NCBI GenBank assembly: GCA_016285345.1
Contig: JAEEQN010000017.1
Span: 1 to 56,310, forward strand
Length of the DNA: 56,310 nucleotides
Direction: 5' to 3'
Source: Victivallales bacterium
GTDB lineage: Bacteria > Verrucomicrobiota > Lentisphaeria > Victivallales > UBA1829
The translations under genes and the position numbers were made by a program. Under the pieces are notes generated by a model that was given only the letters and a program-made list of their open reading frames with translations, had not been told where the DNA came from and searched no databases. Below, one piece after another: positions 50,454-56,310 of the stretch. Every line of letters starts with the position of its first letter. The first letter of the stretch is position 1.

Positions 50454-50612
50454 AGAAAAAAAAGCCCTGTTCAACCACCTTGCGTTCATTCCCGTATAAA
50501 ACATGAGCCCTCTTTTGTCGCCGAAAGCCGGTGTGCCGGAGAAAGAAAAGAACCTGTTTCCCCTCGCTTTGTTGGTAATATGCCACCGCTGAACGGAAAA
50601 ATCAAGCGCCGG

Positions 50613-51722
50613 TCAGGAAGTTTCTCCCTGATTTTTCAGAAAATCCTCCACGACGAGCTTGCTGTGCGCCAGGAAGAGCGGGTCGAGCAGCAGGTCCAGG
50701 TCGCCCTCCATGAGCGCCGGGAGGTTAAAGACGGAAACGACGCCGAATCGATGGTCCGTGACGCGGTTCTGCGGGAAGTTGTATGTGCGGATGCGTTCGC
50801 TGCGGTCGCCGGTGCCGACCTGCAGGCGTTTGCTGGCGGCCTGTTTCGCTGCCTCCTCGCTGCGCTGGATCTCCAGCAGACGGCTTTTCAGGATGCGCAG
50901 CGCGATTTCGCGGTTACGGATCTGGGAGCGTTCCTGCTGGCTCGCCACGACCAGCCCGCTCGGGATGTGCCGGATGCGGACGGCGGAATCGGTCCGGTTC
51001 ACGTTCTGGCCGCCGGGACCGGAGGAACGGAACGTGGAGATTTCGAGGTCTTCCGGGCGGATCGCGATGTCGTCGATCTCGCTCGCTTCGGGCAGGACGG
51101 ACACGGTCACGGTCGAGGTGTGGATGCGGCCGCCGGACTCCGTGACGGGGATGCGCTGGACGCGGTGGACGCCGCTTTCGTATTTCATGCGGGAGAAGAT
51201 GTCCTCGCCGGAGAGAGAGAACATCACGTTTTTGATGCCGCCGAGCTCGGAGTCCGACTGCTCCATCACCTCGCATTTCCAGCCGCGTTTCTCCGCGTAG
51301 CGGACGTACATGCGGAAGAGGTCGCCCGCGAAAAGCGCCGCCTCCTCGCCGCCCGCCGCCGGTTTGATCTCCACGATGGCGTCGCGGGAGTCCGCCTTGT
51401 CCGGCGGCACGAGCAGCATCATCAGCGCCTGTTCCGCCTCGGTCGCGGTCGTTTCCTGTTCGGCGAGATCATTTTCGATGAGCGCGCGGAATTCCGGGTC
51501 GTGCTCGGTTTCCAGAAGGGCGCGGTTTTCCTGTTCGGCTTTCAGCGCCCCGGTCCACCTGTCGTATGCGGCGAAGATGTTTTCCAGACGTTGGTTTTCG
51601 CGTGCGAGCATGGAGGCACGCGCGGGCACGGCGTAGACGCCCGGATCGGACAGCTCCGTTTCGAGCTTGTCGTGCCTGGCCTTGAACTGTTCGATCTGCC
51701 GTGTGAAATCTTCCGGGCGCAT
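50613..51722 (-). CDS. prfA: Peptide chain release factor 1
   Basis: 369 residues. It terminates translation at UAA and UAG. The codon-recognition tripeptide is PVT in VHRVQRIPVTESGGRIHTS, the RF1-type PxT (RF2 has SPF). The catalytic GGQ lies in RSSGPGGQNVNRTDSAVRI. RTYNFPQNRVTDHR near the C-terminus also marks RF1. N-terminal coiled-coil part and length are normal. It lies downstream of rpmE in the same direction, after a terminator. Confidence 0.97.
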   Translation of the reverse strand: MRPEDFTRQIEQFKARHDKLETELSDPGVYAVPARASMLARENQRLENIFAAYDRWTGALKAEQENRALLETEHDPEFRALIENDLAEQETTATEAEQALMMLLVPPDKADSRDAIVEIKPAAGGEEAALFAGDLFRMYVRYAEKRGWKCEVMEQSDSELGGIKNVMFSLSGEDIFSRMKYESGVHRVQRIPVTESGGRIHTSTVTVSVLPEASEIDDIAIRPEDLEISTFRSSGPGGQNVNRTDSAVRIRHIPSGLVVASQQERSQIRNREIALRILKSRLLEIQRSEEAAKQAASKRLQVGTGDRSERIRTYNFPQNRVTDHRFGVVSVFNLPALMEGDLDLLLDPLFLAHSKLVVEDFLKNQGETS

Positions 51723-51750
51723 GGGTTATTTCTAGTTCAGATTCTTCCAA

Positions 51751-51793
51751 AAAACAAGCCCGGCCTCCGTTCGAAAACTGCGGGGTCCGGGCT
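51751..51793 (-). terminator. Terminator of rpmE
   Basis: On the minus strand, AGCCCGG (51787-51793) with CCCCG/CGGAGG inside pairs with CCGGGCT (51757-51763), followed by TGTTTTTT. Confidence 0.8.
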
Positions 51794-51851
51794 GGCTGAT
51801 CCGGCGATATGCGTTAAGGAATCGCCGTTCCGTCCGTTCGGGAAAACCGAA

Positions 51852-52058
51852 TTACTTGGCGGGTTTCTGGTAGCGGCGGCGGAATTTCTCAACGCGGCCG
51901 GCGACGTCGACCAGTTTCTGTTTGCCGGTGATGAACGGGTGGCATTCGGCGCAGATACCGACTTTCTGCTCTTTACGGGTGGAGTAGATGTCCCAGACTT
52001 TGCCGCAGGCGCAGATGACCTTCGCCGGACCATACGCGGGATGGATGGAATCTTTCAT
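51852..52058 (-). CDS. rpmE: 50S ribosomal protein bL31 (zinc form)
   Basis: 68 residues. Starts MKDSIHPAYGPAKVICACGKVWDIYSTR (canonical in its first 20 residues) and has zinc-binding cysteines CACG and CAEC, so it is the C+ form of bL31. The length agrees with the family. GAGG lies 6 nt before the ATG; the longer frame upstream is not coding. It has its own promoter and a leader of about 70 nt. Confidence 0.95.
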   Translation of the reverse strand: MKDSIHPAYGPAKVICACGKVWDIYSTRKEQKVGICAECHPFITGKQKLVDVAGRVEKFRRRYQKPAK

Positions 52059-52135
52059 TTTTAACCTCATATATGTTGGATTTGTATTTGATTTCAGAGA
52101 AAACCGTGCTACTTTAAAGCAACACAGCAATTTAT

Positions 52136-52163
52136 AATATACACCCATAAGCGAAAAATGCAA
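52136..52163 (-). promoter_or_regulatory. Promoter for rpmE
   Basis: On the minus strand, -35 TTGCAT (52158-52163), 16-nt spacer, -10 TATATT (52136-52141). The ~70-nt leader is long enough for bL31 autoregulation, which is known in some bacteria. Confidence 0.6.
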
Positions 52164-52276
52164 CTTCTTTTCGGAGAATCCTGACCATTTTTCTTTCGCG
52201 GAAGCGCCGTCCCGCCTCAAGTCCGCCGGACGGCATTCGCACAACCATCCCTTAGAACTAACATTTCAATTCATCC

Positions 52277-53665
52277 ATGTCTTCCGAAAAAAACAGATTT
52301 CGCAGCCGCACCGCCCTGGTCTTCCTGTTCGCGCTCGCGATCCGCATCCTGTGTGCCTGGCCCGCGCTCTGGTCATATTTCATGGGTGACGTTGACATGG
52401 AATCCTTCATGCGGCCGGACTCCGCGACCTATTTTTTCCCGGCAAGAGCCTTTGTGGAAACCGGGAAGCTGACCCTGGATGTCGGTTCCGATTTCCCCGC
52501 GGTGCAGCGTCCGCCCGGGTATATCTTCTTCCTGGTGGCGGTGATTTTCCTGTCGTGCCCCCCGATCATCGGATGTCTGGTGGACGCGCTGACCATCTTC
52601 CCCGTGGCGCTGACCGGGCGGAGGCTTGCCGGACGGTGCGCGGGATTCTGGGCGGCGGTCCTATACGCATTGAACTTGACCGCGCTCGCGAATGCGCCGC
52701 TGATCCTTGCTGATTCCCTGCTCGGATTCCTCTGCGCGTGGCAGGTGTTTTTCTTCGTCCGGGCGTGGCGTACGAAACGCCTCTCCGATTTCCTCCTCGG
52801 TACGGTGTTCGCCGCTGCCGCGACCCTCACGAAGCCGGTCAATCTCCCCGTTCTGCTCCTGATCCCGTTCGTACTGGCTCCGGTCCTGATGCGTCCGTGG
52901 CGGAAAGCCGCGGTTGCGGCAGTTCTCGCCATCCTCGTTTCCAGCGCGATGCTTGTGCCGTGGATGCTCCGCAACCAGTCCGTCGGCGCGGGATTCGTGC
53001 TTGACCGCAATTCCGGTCTCACAGCACTTCACAATACCGCCGCGATCCTTGCCCGCGTGAACGGTACGGACGGCGACACGGAACGCGCCGCGCTGGAGGC
53101 TGAAGCTGAGGCTGCGTTTGCCGGGAAAACGGAACAGTACGCGAATCTGCTTGAGTTGAAAATGGCGGAGGACGACTGGTATCTGGCGCGCTATAAGAAA
53201 ACGATTTTCGAGCATCCGGGCGCGACAGCCGCGACACATCTTTTCCAGGTGTGGATCCTGCTGCCCGACCTGCCGGATTTCCTTCAGAACCTCGGGTTGC
53301 GTACCGGAGAACGCGGCACGCTGGCGGTCCTTCGGAAAGACGGCCCGATGGCGGCTTTCCGGCATTACATGGACGGGAGTTACGCGGCGGCGTTTCTCGC
53401 GGCGCCGTTCCTGCTGGCTACGGGTGTGCTCTACGCACTGACGGCGGCAGGAGTGTGGATTTACCTGCGGCGGCGCAGATGGACCGTCCTGACGCTGTTT
53501 GCGGTGTTTGTGCTGTATTATCTGGCGGCGCCGGGCCCGGTGCTGATGCCGCGCTACCAGATTCCCGCGCTGCCGTTCGCCTGCGCCCTGGCTGGCGCGG
53601 TCATTTCAGTCTGTGGTATTCGCAGATGGCGAAAACGTCGGTCATGCCGGCGATGTAATCCGTGA
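52277..53665 (+). CDS. GT39-like membrane glycosyltransferase
   Basis: 462 residues with about ten to eleven membrane segments. The first extracytoplasmic loop has MRPDSATYFFPARAF and PAVQRPPGYIFFL, the acidic plus RPPG pattern of the PMT/ArnT (GT39-like) superfamily, which uses lipid-linked sugars as donors. ADSLLGFLCAWQVFF and LTKPVNLPVLLLIP are further family-like parts. Acceptor and donor are unknown. The ATG at 52277 is the natural start. Its last 65 nt overlap the 3' end of dgt on the other strand. Confidence 0.87.
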   Translation: MSSEKNRFRSRTALVFLFALAIRILCAWPALWSYFMGDVDMESFMRPDSATYFFPARAFVETGKLTLDVGSDFPAVQRPPGYIFFLVAVIFLSCPPIIGCLVDALTIFPVALTGRRLAGRCAGFWAAVLYALNLTALANAPLILADSLLGFLCAWQVFFFVRAWRTKRLSDFLLGTVFAAAATLTKPVNLPVLLLIPFVLAPVLMRPWRKAAVAAVLAILVSSAMLVPWMLRNQSVGAGFVLDRNSGLTALHNTAAILARVNGTDGDTERAALEAEAEAAFAGKTEQYANLLELKMAEDDWYLARYKKTIFEHPGATAATHLFQVWILLPDLPDFLQNLGLRTGERGTLAVLRKDGPMAAFRHYMDGSYAAAFLAAPFLLATGVLYALTAAGVWIYLRRRRWTVLTLFAVFVLYYLAAPGPVLMPRYQIPALPFACALAGAVISVCGIRRWRKRRSCRRCNP

Positions 53666-54740
53666 CGGCACGGTGGATGCCGTCGGTCTCCATGCGGCGG
53701 CGAACCTGACTGCCCGCGAGCTCGGGGTGCTTCACGAAGGTCTCGAACAGGAACGACATGCGGTCTTTCGACAGCTGGTTAAGCTTGTTGAGCTCCTGTG
53801 AGAAATACAGGTTTTCGTACAGGAACGTCCTCAGTTCGCTGGTGAGCACCTGGAATTCCTGACTCCACGCGATCAGCGTCATGCCCTTCGCGGGGGCGTC
53901 GCCGGGCGCTTTCACGCCGGACGCGTCGATCAGCTTCGCCGAGGTCTCGATGGCGTCGCCGACCATGCGGTTGATGAGCGCGCGCACGGTGTAGGTCAGG
54001 AATTTTCCGTCGCCGCGTTTCAGCCCGAGCGACTTCGTTTCCTCGGCGGCCATGCGCCAGATCGCGATGCCGTCCAGCATGTCCTCCGTGATGATTCCGG
54101 CGTCCAGCCCGTCGTCGACGTCGTGTCCGTAGTACGTGAGGTCGTCGGCGAGGTCGGCGGCCTGCGCTTCCAGGCACGGGGCCGGGGCGAGTTCCGCGCC
54201 GTCGAGTACGGGCGGATGCAGCGGCGAACGGTGTTTGATGAGGCCCGCGCGGGTCTCCCATGTGAGGTTGATCCCGTCGTAGGCGGGGTATTTCTTTTCC
54301 AGCAGGTCCACCACGCGGATCGCCTGAAGATTGTGGTCGAATCCGCCATGTCCCTCCATCAGACTGTGCAGGGCGCGTTCCCCGGCGTGTCCGAACGGCG
54401 TGTGCCCGAGGTCGTGCGCGAGCGCGATGGCCTCCGTGAGGTCCTCGTTCAGCCCGAGGCTCCGTGCGATCGTCCGCGCGATGCCCGCCACCTCGATCGT
54501 GTGGGTGAGACGGTTCCGCAGATGGTCGCCGGTCGTGCTCAGGAAGACCTGCGTCTTGTATTCGAGCCGCCGGAACGCCTGGCTGTGCAGGATGCGGTCG
54601 CGGTCGCGCTGGAACTCGGTCCGGTACGGATGGGGCGTTTCGGGGTAACGGCGCCCGCGAAGCGCTCCGGCGTGAACGGCGTACGGCGCGAGGGTTTTAT
54701 TCTCAAGACCGCATAAAAACTTCTGGGTGCGTGCGCTCAT
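53601..54740 (-). CDS. dgt: Deoxyguanosinetriphosphate triphosphohydrolase (dGTPase-like)
   Basis: 379-residue HD-superfamily enzyme that hydrolyses dNTPs to nucleoside and triphosphate. The HD motif runs from RLTHTIEVAGIAR (His) to IALAHDLGHTPFGHAGE (HD), with DDLTYYGHDVDDGLDAG supplying the last metal Asp. It starts YPETPHPYRTEFQRDRDRI-like sequence near 30, typical of type 2 dGTPases. The ATG at 54740 is 2 nt after the dnaJ stop, so it is third in an htpG-dnaJ-dgt operon. Its 3' end overlaps the convergent membrane glycosyltransferase gene by 65 nt. Confidence 0.94.
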   Translation of the reverse strand: MSARTQKFLCGLENKTLAPYAVHAGALRGRRYPETPHPYRTEFQRDRDRILHSQAFRRLEYKTQVFLSTTGDHLRNRLTHTIEVAGIARTIARSLGLNEDLTEAIALAHDLGHTPFGHAGERALHSLMEGHGGFDHNLQAIRVVDLLEKKYPAYDGINLTWETRAGLIKHRSPLHPPVLDGAELAPAPCLEAQAADLADDLTYYGHDVDDGLDAGIITEDMLDGIAIWRMAAEETKSLGLKRGDGKFLTYTVRALINRMVGDAIETSAKLIDASGVKAPGDAPAKGMTLIAWSQEFQVLTSELRTFLYENLYFSQELNKLNQLSKDRMSFLFETFVKHPELAGSQVRRRMETDGIHRAVTDYIAGMTDVFAICEYHRLK

Positions 54741-54742
54741 GG

Positions 54743-55948
54743 TCACAGCTTGGTCTGGTCGAGATGCTGGGCGACCTTGTCCTTGAGCCTCTGGAAGAAG
54801 CCCGGGTCGTTCTCGGCGTTGATGGTGAAGTTCGGTTCGGCGCCGTTGTTCTTCGCGCCGCCGTTGTCGGGCTGGAACGCAGCGGCGTAGGCCCTCAGCG
54901 CCTCGCGCTGCGCGTCGTTGAGCTTGCGCGGGACATCGATCGTGAGCTTCACATGATGGTTGCCGAAGACGCCGGGACGTACGCGCACCGGCATGCCTTT
55001 TCCCTTCAGCGTGAGCACGTCGCCGTTCTGCGTCCCCGCGGGGATCGTCAGCTCGGCATCGCCGTGCACGGTCGGGATGGTGACCGTTCCGCCCAGGGCT
55101 GCCACGGGGAACGGGATATGGTATTCGGCGTAGATGTCCTCGTCCTCGCGCTGGAAGCGCTTGTCCGGGCGGACCTGGATCATGATGTACAGGTCGCCGT
55201 TCGCGCCGCCGCGCAGGCCGGGCTCGCCTTCGCCGTTCACGCGCATCCGGTTTCCGGTGTCGATGCCGGCGGGGATGTGGACCTCGATGGCGCGATGGAC
55301 GCTGACCTTGCCGACGCCGTTGCATTTGGCGCACTTGTGAGCGATCTTCTGGCCGGTGCCGTGGCAAACGGGGCATTCGTGCATCATGGTGAAGAAGCCC
55401 TGGGAGACGCCGACCTGGCCGCTGCCCTTGCAGCGGTCGCAGCGTTCCGGCTTCGTGCCGTCGGCGCAGCCGGAGCCGTTGCACGTGGTGCAGAGGCCGG
55501 GACGGTTGAATTCGATCTTCTTCGTGACGCCCTTGAACGCCTCGTCCAGCGTGATGCCGAGGTTGTAGCGCAGGTCCGCGCCCTCCTGCGGGCCGTTCGG
55601 ATCTCGTCTGCGTCCGCCGCCGAAGAAGGACTCGAAGCCTCCCCCGCCTCCGCCGCCGAAGAACTGGTTGAAGATGTCGAAGGGGTCGCCGGAGAATCCG
55701 CCGCCACCTCCGTTTCCGTTCGCGGCGTCCTCGCCGTACTGATCGTAGATCTGGCGTTTTTCCTTGTTTCCGAGGATCTCGTAGGCGTGGGAGAGTTTCT
55801 TGAACTTCTCCTCGGCCTCCTTGTTGCCGGGGTTCTTGTCCGGGTGGTATTTTACGGCCAGACGCCGGTACGCCTTTTTGATGGTTTCCTCGTCGGCATC
55901 GGGCGAGATCTCCAGTAGTTCGTACAGTTCGGTGTGTCGTGCGGGCAT
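54743..55948 (-). CDS. dnaJ: Chaperone DnaJ
   Basis: 401 residues, full-length type I DnaJ. J-domain with HPD in LAVKYHPDKNPGN (1-70), Gly/Phe region (about 80-115), four CxxCxGxG zinc repeats (CTTCNGSGC, CDRCKGSG, CPVCHGTG, CAKCNGVG) and the C-terminal substrate-binding domains. It works with DnaK to fold proteins. It is co-transcribed after htpG (36 nt gap) with dgt behind it; dnaK and grpE are not in the window. Confidence 0.97.
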   Translation of the reverse strand: MPARHTELYELLEISPDADEETIKKAYRRLAVKYHPDKNPGNKEAEEKFKKLSHAYEILGNKEKRQIYDQYGEDAANGNGGGGGFSGDPFDIFNQFFGGGGGGGFESFFGGGRRRDPNGPQEGADLRYNLGITLDEAFKGVTKKIEFNRPGLCTTCNGSGCADGTKPERCDRCKGSGQVGVSQGFFTMMHECPVCHGTGQKIAHKCAKCNGVGKVSVHRAIEVHIPAGIDTGNRMRVNGEGEPGLRGGANGDLYIMIQVRPDKRFQREDEDIYAEYHIPFPVAALGGTVTIPTVHGDAELTIPAGTQNGDVLTLKGKGMPVRVRPGVFGNHHVKLTIDVPRKLNDAQREALRAYAAAFQPDNGGAKNNGAEPNFTINAENDPGFFQRLKDKVAQHLDQTKL

Positions 55949-55984
55949 GGGGGGAGTGCCTTCCGTTCTCGGTTTTTCGTCAGA

Positions 55985-56310
55985 TCAGTTCTTCGTCAGA
56001 CCGTCGGTCATCAGTTTCGCGGTCCTGCGGGCGAACGCGGCGGGATCGGGCAGTTCGGAGCCTTCGCAGAGCAGGGCCTGGTCGTACAGCATCGCGGCGT
56101 AGTCCGTCAGCACGGCGCTGCCGGGTTCCGCCTCGTATTTCTTCGCCATCGCCCGGATCAGCGGGGCGTCGGGATTGAGCTCGAGGATGCGCTTCACTTC
56201 CGGCGCTTCCTGCTTCATCGCCTTCATCAGGCGCTGCATGTTCACGGACGGGTCGGCCTCGTCGCCGACGAGGCAGCAGACGCTTTCGGTGAGGCGTGCG
56301 GAGAACCGGA
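55985..56310 (-). CDS. htpG: Chaperone HtpG (Hsp90), C-terminal part
   Basis: About 108 C-terminal residues; the gene continues past the window edge. RFSARLTESVCCLVGDEADP then MQRLMKAMKQEAPEVKRILELN (start of it) and AMLYDQALLCEGSELPDPAAFARR match the Hsp90 C-terminal dimerisation domain. The 5' end cannot be seen. Confidence 0.93.
   Translation of the reverse strand, partial: RFSARLTESVCCLVGDEADPSVNMQRLMKAMKQEAPEVKRILELNPDAPLIRAMAKKYEAEPGSAVLTDYAAMLYDQALLCEGSELPDPAAFARRTAKLMTDGLTKN

Larger units (their letters stand above)
49986..50612. other. 627-bp intergenic region with three repeats
   Basis: It holds the glycosylase promoter (50028-50056) and three ~150-bp repeat units, each with a hairpin core. 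Short frames here on the minus strand are interrupted differently in each unit and have no ribosome-binding site that I trust, so I call no gene. Confidence 0.7.

Noticed and set aside
50313-50586. Two overlapping ~60-codon frames on the minus strand in the repeat region
   Set aside because: They are in different frames of related repeat units, break off differently in each unit, and lack ribosome-binding sites.
49986-50612. tRNA or small rRNA-like gene in the long intergenic region
   Set aside because: No cloverleaf, CCA end or T-loop sequence; the structure seen is simple hairpins only.

Overview
The window is a 56.3 kb piece of a GC-rich bacterial chromosome packed with genes on both strands. 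The best guess at the host is a member of the PVC group, most likely Lentisphaerota/Victivallales or a close relative. The main clue is a short pseudopilin (24111-24731) that carries both the GFTLIELL prepilin signature and a C-terminal H-x9-DG motif, a pairing common in Lentisphaerae and Planctomycetes. A very large PAS-rich hybrid sensor kinase beside an AraC regulator, a GTP-type PEP carboxykinase and a GH78-like glycosidase fit this too. The assignment is an inference. No rRNA or tRNA gene was seen. Recurrent sigma70-like promoters (TTGAxx or TTGCAT, 16-18 nt spacer, TATATT/TATAAT) and clear hairpin-plus-T terminators divide the window into short operons.

Layout. 1-6.5 kb: end of a Gly/Met-rich coiled-coil protein, a phosphohexomutase, PEP carboxykinase and oligoendopeptidase F. 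6.5-8.3 kb: a Doc/AbrB-type toxin-antitoxin pair and a DUF362 ferredoxin-like protein. 8.6-16.8 kb: a ~2400-residue hybrid histidine kinase co-directional with an AraC regulator. 16.8-22.1 kb: a secreted protein joining a gingipain-like peptidase domain to a transglutaminase domain, then an exopolysaccharide pair of CpsB-type phosphatase and BY-kinase with a 20-tyrosine Tyr-Gly tail. 22.2-26.6 kb: zinc-ribbon coiled-coil protein, endonuclease IV, pseudopilin, HAD phosphatase and TsaD. 26.8-28.1 kb: HigBA module and a small membrane protein. 28.4-31.2 kb: a CstA-type transporter fused in frame to an aldo/keto reductase, preceded by a long foldback leader. 31.2-34.0 kb: an unknown membrane-anchored protein, FolD and a small secreted coiled-coil protein. 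34.2-36.3 kb: HisB and RarA. 36.3-37.4 kb: an AT-rich patch with an unknown membrane protein and a solitary HigA. 37.4-43.3 kb: ComM and DedA on the minus strand, then Lgt, RluD and an adenine methyltransferase on the plus strand. 43.3-47.7 kb: a Sel1-repeat membrane protein, a GH78-like glycosidase and galactokinase. 47.9-50.0 kb: an OppB/DppB-type permease with a large extracytoplasmic insert, and a family 4 uracil-DNA glycosylase. 50.1-50.6 kb: three repeats containing hairpins. 50.6-56.3 kb: RF1, ribosomal protein bL31, a GT39-like membrane protein, dGTPase, DnaJ and the C-terminus of HtpG.

Most genes are housekeeping. The accessory signals most worth attention are the CstA-reductase fusion and its ~164-nt foldback leader, the gingipain-like/transglutaminase fusion, the internally duplicated sensor kinase, the Tyr-Gly tail encoded by a 6-bp DNA repeat, the permease with its inserted domain, the hairpin repeats at 50.1-50.5 kb, and three toxin-antitoxin loci, one of them apparently lacking its toxin.
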